From Cloeon dipterum (Eukaryota > Arthropoda > Insecta > Ephemeroptera > Baetidae): 64,000 nucleotides of DNA. Under the pieces are notes generated by a model. The model did not search any database. It was not told where the DNA came from and saw only the letters and a list, made by a program, of their open reading frames with translations. Shown piece by piece: positions 36,065 to 49,142 of this stretch. Position numbers and translations under genes: made by a program. Each line of letters starts with the position of its first letter. Position 1 is the stretch's first letter. The DNA lies in NCBI RefSeq assembly GCF_949628265.1, contig NC_088789.1, forward strand, positions 20,701,883 to 20,765,882. The letters are read 5' to 3'.

Positions 36065-39000
36065 CTAGTTAACCATGAGGGTGTGTGACTCCATGGGCGC
36101 CGCCGAGTCGTACAGTGTGTCCGTGTCCTGCGTCGGCTCGCCTTGCAGGTGGCACTGATTGCTCAGGGTGCCCGCGCCGCAATCGCAGAAGAATCTGCAC
36201 ACAAATCAAGCACACATTGTTCAGTAGACCATAGATTTTAAATGACTTATATTAACAAAAACGACGAGGTTGAGTTCAGGGACCCAAAGACCAGAATCAT
36301 TAGGACGGGTGATTTTTTTTTCAGAAAACTGGGATTCAAATTCATAAGGCCGGATGGTAAAAATGGAATTTTTGGTACCATTTTGCACAATACCAAAGGC
36401 ATAAGACCAAAAATCTACGAGCTTGTATTTTATTCACATTTTATTTTAGAAACGTTTAAAATTTGCTAAGGTAATAGTGTTCTAGAAATTTTTGACCCTT
36501 GAGGATTAAGGTGGAGTCGTTGGGAAACCCAAAATCTGTTCTAACTTTCCAAAAATGGACGCACAAAAACAAAAATTAATTATATTAACCTTATTTGAGT
36601 CCTTCTAAATTATACTAAAACCAAAAGTTAATCCGACTTTTTTTGGAAAATGGTGACTTCCAGCGTGAGGTGTAGCATATAATGGGGTCCTTTAGAGACC
36701 TCAGTCATCACTCGCTCCCGAGATCGCGTTTTTGGGCTCAAGCAAGATATATTGGTCTTATGGAAACTTTCGGCTTAATGATTGTAGGTCCTTGAAACAT
36801 TCTTAAACGACAAATCTTTCAAACAAAATCCCGAATTTTCACAATATTTAACAAAGGGGACCATTTAACAGCTGGCAACCCACCAACGACTCAAAATATT
36901 TTGAAAATAAAAAATATTTGTGAGAACCTATTGACAGTTAAGAAATATTATATAGTAATGAGCCAAAAAATGTAAAACGCACCCGTGTACTTGTTAGGTT
37001 AGAAAAAATGACTCATTTCATGTAGCCAATCCAAATATTTTAAAAATGATTCCTTTCCTCCAAAAAACCCAAATACAAAATTATGGAGAAGATTTTATAC
37101 AGCAACTAATAAAAATGGCATGTGTTTACCAAAACAAATAAACCTTTCAGATCACACTGACTGGCAAGAAGCCGTGTAATGATCAAAGTTGGCTTACCTG
37201 TCATGACGGATGAACTCGACTTCGTGGCCAGCATGGCACGTCTTAATGCAGTTGACGCAAATGGCGTTTCGATCAGTCGTGTTGCAAGTCTGGCAACGAT
37301 AGAAATCGTGCATTGGGAATGAAGTGTAGCTGGAAATTTTGTACAGGCATTGGCCATTGCTGACGGCCTTCTCCACGGCGTCCTGGTTGTTGAAGATTTT
37401 GTTATCTGCAGAGAAAAAGAGTGTGAGGGAAATCGTTTCATTAATTATTGCAAACAAAAAATCATACGTCTGTTGATGGGAAGGACGCCGCTGGCAAGGC
37501 AGAGTCCACCAAAGCGGTTGTTAAAAATCTGGTTGTACTCTAGCGTGGCAGTGGCATTGTTGGTGATCTCCACGCCGGCCGCTAAGCCGTCGAAGATGCG
37601 ATTCTTGCGCAGAATCGGGTGGCTCTGCGTCGAAATCAGCACGCCCGCTTGCGCGTTGCGGAAAATGTCGTTCTCCTCAAGAACGCCTGATAAGACACAC
37701 AGACATAAAATAAGAATCTCAAAGCCAAAGTCGCTCTGCAGACCTTTTCCGCCGTTGAATATGCAGATGCCTCCGTCGCGGCCGTCGAAGATCTTGTTGC
37801 GTTTCAGAGTGGGGTTAGAATCTGTCTTGATCCACACGCCCGCCATCGCGTTGTCAAAGATTTCGTTCTGCTCGAGGAGGCCCAGACCGCCATTGTACAC
37901 GAGGACGCCACCGTTCTGTCCACCCCAGATTTTGTTTCCTCTAATTATAGGGTTGCTACCCGTTCTGCAAAAGAATAGGTAAGTTAGTTGCAGTCGAAAT
38001 ATTAATTTCAATAAAAATCGTGAATCAAGTTAGCAGCGCTAGCTCAAAAGAATAATTTTGAAGTCACGGTGAAGGCTACAGGAGAAAGGTGAGTGAAATT
38101 CCCAAAGGAGAAAATATCAAACGAGATGTATTTGAAAATGAACTCAACGTAAATGTTAAATGTTGAAGAGAAAAAAAATTGATGCTGTCACGGAGGTAAG
38201 AACATGCAAACCCCCCAGTGAAAAAAAAACACTCGTTATTCCTGTTATGAACAGCTGCTTTTGAAGCCTCAGTCGCTGTTCTTAGCTTGCAAAGCAACAT
38301 CTCTCTGCATGATGTTGCACTGTCTTCCTACTTAAGCATTTGAGAAGGATGTAAAAATCTAATTGCAGACTTTTCATGCCCTAAATTCGATTATATCTTA
38401 GGATTCTACTTTTTTGTTAGCAATTTAATTGTATTCGTTCATCCTGTAGACCCATTTTTGACTTGATGTTTATTTTTAATAAATGGCCCTAATAAGTTTA
38501 AAATTGGTTAAAATATTATTTTTGTTTAACAGGGTTGACTTTGGTATTGAGAAAACTTTTGACGAGAAGAACCAATCGATCGGCCTTTTACAAATACACC
38601 AATTTTCCAGAATTATTTTTTAATCGCAGATTAAAAAGCCGCACGTTTTAAATAAACGATAGTTTACGTTCCTGCAATTATTTTTATTATTTATTATTAT
38701 GCTTAAACCAATTTTTTCTTGCAATTCTAGCTCTTTCAGAAAAATAATAAAATACTTGAAAATTTCTCTTAGAATTTCGCAAGGAAAAAATGGAGATATT
38801 CTGGAGTTTATCTGTTTTAGAGAATTTTGTTACGATTTCCCAGCAAAAACCTTAAATCAAAGAGCAGGTGACAGATTGATTGATTCGTCTCGTCATATGG
38901 AGTCTACCAACATATCACCGTGATTACATAATGAAAACTGACCCTAAATCTATTCAAATGTCAATCTGAATCCCGTGAAGGTTCTCTTGGTTAAATCTTC

Positions 39001-42000
39001 TGTGGCAGTGAATCGTTTATTTGAATTGATGCAAAGTTTGCTGATACGAATGAGTGTCCAATATTACATTAAATTTTAATTTTTAATAAGTATTTATGTG
39101 AAATGATTTCATTACCATTTTATTCCAAGGCGGGAGCTGTTTTTAAAAAAGCAAATAATAATTGTGTCAAATATATTAAATAAATCGAGAATTTTAATTA
39201 TACACACTGACGATTAAGCTATTGGCCATTTTTATTAACATTTGGCGTGCTACGACAAATCGCGCGTTCCACCCACGATGCACCCACGCATTTGCAAGAC
39301 CGTTAAATTGAGGAGATGCCTCGCCACCGAGTTATTTCATTTCAAACGCCACGCATTCGACTCACGCCTGAGAATCTCATGATGCCTGGCAGGAAAGGTG
39401 GAAACTCTGCATCTCCTGGAGTGGAATTTTTCTATTACGCCTACAAACACGACTTTTTAGGAAAGCCAGCAAGGCTAGAACTTAAATTAACTTTGCATTT
39501 TAAGGCAGCGACCACTCTGCCACTGGCCCATTAGAACTATTTCAAATAAACAATTTTCTGCCACACTTTAAATCATTAGAATTTTTCACCTGGTGATCTA
39601 AGTTTACATCATTAAAACGTGAATGAGTTTAAAGGTCTCGCTATACCAACTAAACCCTAGCATGCTCCTTGTGAGTAGACTCGGAAAACATGATGGAAGT
39701 GAAGCATGAGGTTGACGAGGGAGACATGAAAAGCTCTACGTACCTGATTTGAACGCCAGAGTAGAGGTGATTAAAAATATCGTTGTCTTCGAGCTTTCCG
39801 TGGCCATTGTCGTAGAAATAGACGCCAACTTGCTTGCCCGAGTGAATGCGGTTGCGGCGCAGCACCGGCGTGCTGCCCGTGGTGATCCAAACGCCGGCCA
39901 GCGTGTTGGCGTACACCTCGTTCTCCTCGATCAGGCCCTGGCCCTTCTCGTGCACGTAAATGCCACCGTGTTGGCCGTGATGGATCTTGTTGTGCCGCAC
40001 GATCGGGTCGCTGTTGGTCCTGATCTGGATGCCGGCGAGTGCGTTGCCATAAATGTTGTTGTGCTCAATCAGTCCGCGGCCTTCGCCGAAGATGTAGACG
40101 CCACCTTGGTGGCCGTTGTAAATCTCGTTGCGCCGAATGGTTGGATTGCTGTTCGACGTGATCCACACGCCGGCGAAATTGTTTGAGTGGATCTTGTTGT
40201 CGATGAACTGGCCCAAGCCGTTCTCGTGCACGTAGATGCCGCCCGTCTGCCCGTGGTGGATTTCGCAGTGCACCACCGTCGGGTTGGCGCCCGCCTTCAC
40301 CTCGAATCCGGCGATCCGGTTGTTGTGGATGTCGTTCGCCTCAAAATAGCCCATGCCGTTGTCGAACGTGAAGATGCCCACGTCCCGCCCGTGGTGAATG
40401 TGGTTGCGCCGCATGATCGGGTTCGCATAGTTCTTCACCCAGATGCCGGCCAGCGCGTTCCGGCTGATCTCGTTGTCCTCGTACGTGCCCTGCGCGTAGT
40501 CTGTAACATACAGGCCCACGTTCTCGCAGTCCGAGATGTCGCAGTGCTTCACCACCGGATTCGCGCCTAGCCCGCTCACGCAAACTGCAGAGCCGACTGC
40601 AACAGAATAAATAACGATTAGCTCATCGCCCCCATCCTGGTGATAACTTTCAATTAGCATTCGCACACACGACTTCATTAATACACATTCCAAGTTTTAT
40701 TCTTTGCTTGTGTGGTAACATTTACTACATAACATTTAAAAAATGCATTGTAAGTTTTTCAGTTAATTTAGGGTAACACTAGGTTTACTCGAAATTAACT
40801 GTCAATTGAGATGTTGTAGCGCCAGAAAAATATTGTTGCAAATTACTGGTTCGATGAGACTAATTCATGTCCCTAAACCAAATGGTTTTTCAGCTTTGGA
40901 TTACTAATAGATTAATAATAACTATTAAATAATAATAATAATACGTAACAAACAATTTTGGCGATCGCCGATAAGATTTTAACAAAATCAGGAAATGTGA
41001 AGCGATATAATGGTTGTTTATTCTCTCATTTGTCGTAATACAAACATTTTAAGGCATAGCCGAAAAATTTAAAAAGCATGAATGTATTGTGAGAAAAGGC
41101 AACATTCCTGGCAAACAACTTATGAAAACCCTGTTGAGGAGGACAGAGCTGGAGCGGGCCCAGATAAATATGATAGCTTAAAAAACAACTGCTGAATAGA
41201 AGTGGACAAAAATTTATTATTTAAAACAGGCAAACAGAGAAATCCCCTAAGTTTAATCATCGAATTTTTTCAGTTTTTATAGTTTTGCATTAAACTCATC
41301 TGCATAAATGAAAAAAATTTAAGCACTCTGAATTGAAAGAAAAAATTTCCATAATCATTTTCATCTAGTATTTTTACATAATGTGGGATATTTTTTTGCT
41401 TGTTATCCCTGTCTGAGGACCGTGAAGGGCGCGCACTGAACTAGCACGAATGCTGAAACCCGGGTCCCAATAACACCGCGAAATTTTTATGTACCCTTAT
41501 TTACAACATCAAAAAAGTGATAAAGAGCTTGCGAAAGTCTTAATGAAAAAGTGGTTCATTTAATTTCACAATTTTATCGCTTTTTTACGATATGTACTTT
41601 CAATTAGGAAACAATTTTGAAAAATTATAGCCCTGCGTTTGTTGCTGTGTTAGAAAATCCCCATAAAATCCATAAATATTCACATTATGAAATTGTTGGG
41701 ACTTGAAACTTGGGAATCAGTAATTTGTAGCAGTTGGTAATTTTGTAAGGGAGGTAACAGTTTTTTGTCGCTAAAATCCCTTACAATATCATAGATATTC
41801 ACATTATGAAATTGTTGGGACTTACGAATTCGTAGCAGCTGGTTATTTCGTAATGGAGGTAACAGTTTTTATTTTGTCACCTTTTCTTTGTTTTTCTCTT
41901 TCTCAGCCTCAGCAATGAATGCAGTGTTGATTTAGTTATTCAAATTGTCCTGAAGCTGCGGCGTGAATCTTGTTTTAAATTTAAAGTACTGCTGTTTTAA

Positions 42001-44786
42001 GTTTTGAGGCCTTAGGTGCCGAAAGAGAATAATTTTTTTCTTCTATGTAGTGTTCTTTTCAAACCAACCAGTCAGAATTTAAAACTCTTAAAAGTAAATA
42101 TTTTAGTTTTCAATTCCAATAATGTAGACTACTTTCAACACCCTACAGACTTTTGTTTTGCGATATGATATCAAAAATTTGATCTAACTAGGTTGACGCA
42201 AGCTATCTATCACATGTAGTCCTTCGATAATAATGCTTCCGCAACTTCTCCCCAACTATTTCAAGTTCCAGCCGGAAAAAAACTTACCAACTGATGTACT
42301 TCTGATGATGCAATGGTCAACTGTCGGCGAGCAATTTTCCTGGATCTCAAGGCAGTAGTGTTTGTGATGAGGAATGGTCGAGGTAACATCAGGCGAGAAC
42401 TTAAGCGTTACGTAGCCGATGTAGGCCTGCTTGGCGCCCTCGGAAAAGGTGATGGTCGACTCAGTGTCCCTTTCGAGAATGACATTTTCAGCCACATTCC
42501 CCGGCGCAGCGCCGATCAGGGTCACGTTCGAGTCGATGCAAAGGTACTCTCCTCTGTAAGTGCCTGCGTGAAGGAAGATCATGAAGTTCTCCTGGTCCTC
42601 AGCTGCCTCCAGAGCATCTTGGATCGTATTATAATATGTCAGATTACGACCTCGAGTCTGCAAAGGGGACATTAATAATCGTTAATTATTGATCTTTATT
42701 TAATACAATTAATTTCACAATTGCTTAAACAAGGCATGGAAGGGTGAAAATTAAAAAAAAATGTAAGTGGAAAATACTGTACAGAAGCTGTTTTGGCCCT
42801 GCAGGCCTCATCAGCAGTTCTTTACACAAAATTAAGAGAACTTTGAATCAGCCTGCACTCATCTCTGAACACAAACGGAAAGCGAAAAGGAGCATCGAAA
42901 GATAATTCTGTGATAAAAATAAAACTCTTGCAATGATCAACTATGCCGAAAATTCCGTCCTTTTTTGTTTTAGCTAACCTTAAAGAGAAAAAATGGTCCT
43001 AAAGTCACGCAAAATTATAGAAAGGCCAAATTTATTTGTTTCTGAGAATACCTTCGTAAAATTGGCTCAAAATATATGAATTTCTAGTAGCGAGAAATAT
43101 TAGTATACTGAAAATCGAGAATTTCCCCTCCAAACCGTACATCATTGGATAGATTGTGACAGACAAAAATTAAAATTTGGTCACAAAGCGTAGAAATTTT
43201 TTTGTTTTTTTATGGTCACATTTAGAATGTTGCATAAAAGATTTTTTAACACATTAGAAAAAAAACAGATTCATTGCATAACCTTCTAAAGCATAAAATA
43301 AGTTATTTTTTGGTCTTGAAACTACCTAATTGAGGAAATATTTTGTAAAAACCCATCACTACCACTAGCAGCAATATTGCTCAAAATAGGATTTCGTCAC
43401 ATTATGTTGGCATAATTATAACTGGAACTTGGACGCACCTGTTCTGTAGTTTTAGTTGCCGTGTCCAAGTGTCCAGGTCTAACGTGGACACCCTTGTACA
43501 GCTGCTTGAAACTCTCCTTCCACGGGTTTGGGAGGTCTGAATCATCGACTGGGATAAACTCAAAGTTGCACGGTGATGGGTTGCACAAGGGGACGTCGAA
43601 TTCATACACAAGTTGGTAAAGGTTTCTCCTGCAAGGAAAGAATTAGTGCTGTTGTTGTTTCGGAAAAGGATGAGCGAAAAAACACACCATAACTCCGTGT
43701 CATTTGCGATGGCTTGGAAACGTTTGCAGACTTGGCTAACACGACACAAGTCTTGCTCTAGCAAGTAGCTGAATATGGTGAGCAACACTTCATCAGGTAA
43801 TTCATACTGGAGGTAGTGGGCTGCCGTCGTTGAGCAGCATCCTGGAATTTATGGAGTTTCATTTGAGTAAATATTTCTTCAATTGAAATTAATTTCAAGT
43901 GAAATGAATTGAATTTAAAATGGATATTGATCTGAGGGAGGAAATGTGTTGCAGCAACTGATAAAAAATGCAAGCTAGGAGTATTTTTAAGCTGTGGCAG
44001 CTTCCAGCTGACTCACAAAGGCATCAGTTTAAAGAGCCGTCGTTCAAGGTCAAAGGTGCTGAAAGCCGCTGCTAAGCAGATTTCAACAGGGTTCTTTGGA
44101 CCAGAAGCGAAATGGGGTATTGAGATGATTGAAAAATTGGACAACAAAACCACCCCTCGGGGTGGTCCTTGAGGGAGAAGGGCTGGAAAAGGGCCCACCT
44201 TCATTGGTGATTGAGCAGGTGCGTCGAGGCCTTTTACGAGCTGGCAGCATCGAAGGCGAATATGTGGAGGGAGCCGCGCTGGCCGAGCAGGCGGCGCCGA
44301 CACTGCTCTCGTGGTGAGGGGACTTCCTGCGCAGGTCGTACGGTGGGTGGTGTCCTGGACAACTTGATGAAGATGAGGAAGAAGAGGATGATGCGGACGA
44401 CGACGACGAGGATGAGGACGAGGACGAGGGGCCGGCCGCGGGCTGGGCCGTCGACGAGGCCGACGATGATCCCGCGGCGGCGACAGGCGGCGCCCCGCAA
44501 GGCACGTCGCACGGTTCGGCTGCAACAGGAAAACAAAATTCAACGTGAGCTTGGAAAAGCCCTCGGAGGGCTGTGGCGCCGCGCAACGACGGGGCACACC
44601 GCGTCCGCACGGCCGCCCCGGCCCTCCGGAGGGGTTGGCGGGCACGTTCGTCGGCCGAGGCAGCCTGGCAGGCGCGATTCCCAGCACGGTCACGGACTCA
44701 CCCGACGGCAGCGGAATCCTGTTGACGTTCTTGCGTCGCGAACGGCGCACGTAGGAGCGCGACGAAGTGAACGAAGCGCTCGGCAT
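36065..44786 (-). CDS. FBXO11: F-box only protein 11 (10 exons, about 916 aa)
   Basis: Exons: 44702-44786, 44199-44519, 43688-43841, 43439-43628, 42288-42657, 39744-40596, 37744-37964, 37468-37686, 37198-37405 and 36065-36194; all GT-AG, sum 917 codons. FBXO11 is the substrate receptor of an SCF ubiquitin ligase; in animals it degrades BCL6, Cdt2 and Blimp-1 homologues. A basic start ([10 protein letters not shown]) and a poly-Ser region with PYDLRRK precede the F-box (about 148-188, [20 protein letters not shown]), which binds Skp1. Right-handed beta-helix repeats follow (about 260-810), each like [19 protein letters not shown] or [16 protein letters not shown]-type zinc finger comes last (about 835-895), with [18 protein letters not shown] and [14 protein letters not shown]. 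The C-terminus [16 protein letters not shown] is typical. The strong GTGAGT donor at 44701 fixes exon 1 and puts the poly-Ser exon in frame. Confidence 0.95.
37965..39743 (-). other. FBXO11 intron 6
   Basis: A 1.8 kb A/T-rich intron between two beta-helix exons. A weak GC-richer stretch at 39240-39530 carries a short open frame on the plus strand but shows no splice or protein signature. I see nothing else in it. Confidence 0.5.
40597..42287 (-). other. FBXO11 intron 5
   Basis: A 1.7 kb A/T-rich intron separating the first beta-helix exon from the large one. It contains a direct duplication at 41654-41873 and no other recognisable feature. Confidence 0.5.
41654..41873 (+). repeat. Intronic tandem duplication, two units of about 110 bp
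   Basis: Two adjacent units (about 41654-41770 and 41772-41873) share long blocks: ATATTCACATTATGAAATTG then TTGGGACTT, GTAGCAG.TGGT.ATTT, and GGAGGTAACAGTTTTT. The second unit lacks about 15 bases. A simple local duplication inside an FBXO11 intron. Confidence 0.8.
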
Positions 44787-45068
44787 CACGGCGTGATCGC
44801 GTTTAAGACGTGAAAACGCTGGCACCACCCGAAGAAACGGCTGCTCAATCTACACAGACATGTCAATCGCCCCGTCCTGACAGCAAAGCGGCCATTTTCT
44901 CTTTTACAACACTGCTGCTGCTGCTGCGGACGGAGCAGACGTAGGGTCCTTCCTACTACGATACTAAACAGCTGGGCGATACGGCGATACTACAATTTTT
45001 GAGTTTTTAACGATGAAGGGGGGAGGTTGATGGGATGGGCCTCGAGTGTGCATGTGGGAAACAGTCAC

Positions 45069-45096
45069 AGCTATAGCAAGCTATAGTGAGCTATAG
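45069..45096. promoter_or_regulatory. Three AGCTATAG motifs at exact 10-bp spacing
   Basis: AGCTATAG occurs at 45069-45076, 45079-45086 and 45089-45096, about 285 bases upstream of the FBXO11 start codon. Ten-base spacing places the motifs on one face of the helix. May be a protein-binding array or a simple 10-bp repeat; no known factor is assigned. Confidence 0.5.
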
Positions 45097-46242
45097 GAAG
45101 TTTTCTCCCGGCTTTAGCGGTGGCGTTGTTTGATGAACTTTTAGAATTACATATTTATAATATTATATTTCAGTTCTCTGACGCTATCTGTTCGTGCAAG
45201 GAAAGGGCAAAAATAAATTCAACAATGAAAATTTAGTTGTTCCAGCACTTCCACAACGTCTGCCCCTACACACTTCTAACATTTTTTTATTATGATTGAA
45301 AAATTTTCAACATTCATGAAATTTATTTGATATTTAAAGAGGAATGATACTGGAAAAGCCTGGAAAATGCTTGTTTCCAATGCACAAACTCATCCCTTAG
45401 GATTCAGTTAAAGCCTAAATTGACCTAAGGAGCGCTGTAATTTTTTGAGAAAATTGGCTTGAAAGTTAGCGTGCTTTTCAAATGGTAATGGCTGTCTCCT
45501 TACTTGAAATCCGATTTAATTTCAAAACCAAGAGTTTCCCCAACAAGTGGCATACACCGTTGGACAGATCTCGACGAGAGGAATCGGAATATGCCAAGAA
45601 AATATGTTCAAGCACTGTACATTTTGGAGAAAATTGGCAAAATTTGAATTTTTATTGTAGCAAGGGCCGTTTTTTACTATTGCAAATTGTTGAACAAATT
45701 GTTTATCGGTCAATTGTTTAAGGCATCCAACAATTTAAATAATTTTCAATTGTTGCCCAGTATCATTCCACTTTAATTTATCCTGAATATTTCTCTTGAG
45801 CGTTTCCAGGAGAGATTGATGTAATCTGTATTTTCAAAAATGTTCATCGATTTTATGATTTTCCATTATGTTGTTGGGGCTATAAAAAGGGTTTCTTACA
45901 ATTAGTAACCAAGTTTCGCGTGAAATATAGAAATTCCTTTCCCGGAAAATCAGTGTGAAATTTCTTTACAGAGTTCACAAAATCATATGGGGCAACATTT
46001 TTTCCCTGTACCTAAAAATTAAAGATGGGTATTCTAAAATTGGGCGTAAATCAAAACATTTTCAAATTCTAAAATATCAAAATAAATTTGATTGCACATA
46101 AAAGTTGTCGGCCATCTAATTAGGGATCTATTGACACCAAATTTGAGGTTCTAGAGATTCATTGGAAATTAGAACTTACACTGAATTTCCGGGATCACAA
46201 AATTCGAGGAAAAAGTTTTTTGAAAATGGGGAAAATGGCAGA

Positions 46243-46395
46243 GACGATTTCGTCCTAATCCCGGCAAAATTGCCCAACGCTCAACTAACACCCAAATTTT
46301 CAATGTCGAATTGATTGTTGACCTTTTCTTGCAACAAGGAAATTAGTGTTTGGTTGTTGAAAGTTGCGCAATTTTACCGGGACCAGGACGATTTA
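46243..46395. mobile_element. Foldback (MITE-like) inverted repeat
   Basis: The left arm, about 46243-46294 (with CGTCCTAATCCCGGCAAAAT), pairs with the right arm, about 46344-46395, whose reverse complement reads CGTCCTGGTCCCGGTAAAAT. Identity over about 50 bases is roughly 80 percent by eye, around a 50-base loop. No coding capacity and no clear target-site duplication. Likely a non-autonomous DNA element or a palindromic repeat. Confidence 0.6.
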
Positions 46396-46757
46396 TAACA
46401 ATCATCTCCTGGAACTGCACCCTCTTTTTATTTTTCATGTACAAATAAAATAAAAAAACTTATCTCTAATAATTTAAAACAAAACAATAAATAACATTTT
46501 TTCCAACGATGCAAAGCTTTTTTGAAGAATCACGATGATTTTCAATTAGCTAGAGGGAAAGGCGCCGCACTGTAACCCTGACAATAAAAAGCGTAAAAAA
46601 CAGACAGCGCGCGGGCTTAAAAAATGTAGTAACAAAATCAGCATCGATACGCCGATTTTGTTGTTGCCCACATTCAGTCGCTAAGCAGGCAGACAATGTC
46701 GAGAAGCTTGGGCCAATGAGATCGCTCTCTTAGACCACGTGACTCGCGGCCAAAACA

Positions 46758-49142
46758 ATGGACGTCGGCCTGTGGAGCGGCTCCTTGCTCAGGGTGGCCG
46801 CCTGTTTTGCACAGGCCGTCCTTTATATAGCCTCTCTCTATGTGTGGAACTCTCCCTTTAACAGGTATGCTTGCCCTTCAGGGCTACCCTGAATTCCTCA
46901 ATAGACCGCCTGGACGTCACAACAATATTCCGAATAATGCACACACATGATACTGTTACATACCGTGTAAACATTCCTAACATCATTTGTCACCTGGCCG
47001 GTCACTACTGTCTACAACGGTCACTTAACACCTTTGCCACCTGCTGTGTTTTTGTTGTGATGTTTTTAAAGGGGGAGCGTGGCTGAAGGGATGAATGAAC
47101 TACCCTGAGATACATACATATATCTAAATGCGCACAAAAATAGATTATCAAAATGAAATATTTCTTTCTGTTGGTTTTTTATTTTGTTTTTTACTAAAAA
47201 TAGAATATGTAATATGCTGGTTCTTAACGGTTTAAATATGAAATAAACAAAGACAATTTTTAGCCCTTTAAAGTGGTACGTACCTCAGTTAGTACTAATT
47301 TTTTCGACTTAAATTGACAAATATACGTATAATAATTTTTTTAAATATCAGGGACCACCCTTCAACGATCAAGAGAAGATTCATAAGTGCCTTATCCATG
47401 ATGGTTATCTCTCCATTTTTTGTCTATTTTTTCTCATCCGGAACGCTCCTAAACAAGGTATGATTTATTTGCAAATCCTTTTTTAAACTCTGATTTATCT
47501 CTCTCTCTCTCTCATTCAGGTATCCTTTTGTCACTTGTTGGGTCTCAGACTGGACGGGCTTTTAAATGCCGTGGTGGTGCCGCTTTTGCTGACCAGCGTC
47601 CTCTTCCTGGGCCCCATCGCCATGGCCCTGCACGCCCTCTCGCCAAGGCAGGTGATAAGTGAGTGTTTTTGCCTGAACAAGTCGCTCTCCGGATTTATTT
47701 ACATGCCTGAATCATTGCAGCGTACCCATCCCTCTTTCTGCCAGACGTGTGCAACATTTTCTGGCTTCGTAATCATGTTGTGGCGCCTCTGTCCGAGGAG
47801 TTCACCTTCAGGGCGTGCATGATGCCGCTATTGCTGCAGAGTTTTTCGCCGATGACCTCAATATTTTTCTGTCCGATTCCATTTGGAGTTGGTGAGTAGA
47901 AAAAGGCTGAGAAATGTGCCGAATTCTTACCTCATTTTTTTAAGCGAACTGATACCTATGGGATTAATTTTAGTTAGCAAATTTAAGGGCTGTGAAATTT
48001 AGACCATCGTCATTTTGTGTTTAAGCTTGCAATAATTTTGGAGCAGTAAAATGAGTAGAAATCATGTAATTTTATGCCATTTAAACCATGCATACTTTAA
48101 ACTGGACTGAAATAATTAAAAACATTCACTCTATTTAATATAAAAAATTGCATAATATTGGTATACCTCAGGAAATATTTCTTAACGGTTTAACATTTTA
48201 TGAGTGGAAAATTCCAGCAAAAAGCTATTGATTGAAAAACGATTAAAGAAAGTATGCGTTTTCCTTGCTACTTTTAGACTTGTTGAAAAACAAACAGAAA
48301 TGTCCTCGTGTGGGTTCAATAATATTTGGGTCTATGTAGTCAGTTTTCATTTCCATCTGGGTAAATTTGAAGTAAAATAATTACTGTTATTTTTGTAAAT
48401 TGCACGGAATATTAGTTCAAAAGTAAAAACTGTCTATAATTTACAGCCTTAGTTATTTGATAACAGTTTTTTTCTATTGATTTTGGTGCTAAATATAATT
48501 TTAAAATTTCCTCTAAACTGACTTTGAAGTTTTATAAAAAATATTAAACCTAGGTTTGCAAATTTAATTCCTAGTTCAACGTTACTGAACTGTTTGTTGT
48601 AATTTTTTCAAAGAAATTTTTATCTATTTAATTTTCCTGTTCCTGGATTTGAATCGCTCAACTATATTTTTTTCGTTGCAGCTCATTTTCATCACATGAT
48701 TGAAAGGATATACACGGGAGTGCCTTTTAAAAACGCCTTCTTACTTTCAAGTAATAAACACAAATTATAAAATCCATCCTACCCAAATATTAATCTCTGG
48801 CAATTTCAGTGTTTCAGTTTTGCTACACAACAGTATTTGGCATTTACTCCGCTTTCCTGTTTTATAGAACAGGTTTGTAGCTTCCCTTTTTAACCAAACA
48901 TACAAAATTATTCATCGCCTCTGCAACCAGGTCACATAGTCGCTCCATTCATCGTTCACGCGTTTTGCAATCTCATGGGCTTCCCAGACATCGCTGGTCT
49001 AATGGCCCTGGAGAAGCCGCTCAAGACTAAGATGCTGAGTCTGCTGGTTGGAGGCCTGGTGGCGTGGACAGTGCTCCTGGTGCCCCTCACAAGTCCTGCT
49101 CTCTATGAAAACCAGTTTGTCTGGACGCAAGTGGACAGTTAA
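46758..49142 (+). CDS. RCE1: CAAX prenyl protease 2, RCE1 (7 exons, about 288 aa)
   Basis: Exons: 46758-46864, 47352-47457, 47520-47658, 47721-47891, 48682-48750, 48810-48872 and 48931-49142; sum 289 codons. RCE1 is the endoplasmic-reticulum membrane endoprotease that removes the last three residues of prenylated CAAX proteins such as Ras, between farnesyltransferase and the ICMT methyltransferase. The active-site features of the ABI/CPBP fold are present: the Glu pair at about 143-144 in [14 protein letters not shown], His176 in [10 protein letters not shown], and His228 and Asn232 in [11 protein letters not shown]. Several hydrophobic segments fit a multi-pass membrane protein (residues 5-30, 50-70, 85-110, 240-260). 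The insect orthologue is called severas. The length agrees with the family (about 300 aa). Confidence 0.95.
47497..47512 (+). repeat. (CT)n tract in an RCE1 intron
   Basis: About eight CT units form the polypyrimidine tract directly before the acceptor of RCE1 exon 3 (exon start 47520). Length variation here could affect splicing strength. Confidence 0.8.

Larger units (their letters stand above)
44787..46757. other. Divergent intergenic region between FBXO11 and RCE1
   Basis: About 2 kb between two start codons pointing away from each other. The 200 bases next to FBXO11 are GC-rich and likely its 5' UTR and promoter. It also holds three regularly spaced AGCTATAG motifs and a foldback element (separate entries). 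Near RCE1 (about 46712) is GGGCCAATGAG, a CCAAT-box-like site. No coding exon is supported. Confidence 0.5.

Noticed and set aside
39749-40570. Plus-strand Val-rich open frames opposite the large FBXO11 exon
   Set aside because: Periodic only because the beta-helix repeats on the minus strand are periodic; no independent signal.
44211-44813. 200-aa plus-strand Arg-rich open frame opposite FBXO11 exons 1-2
   Set aside because: Antisense of the poly-Ser exon and a GC-rich intron; composition explained by the opposite strand.
47497-47512. (CT)n tract as a GAGA-factor site
   Set aside because: It sits directly before a splice acceptor and is explained as a polypyrimidine tract.
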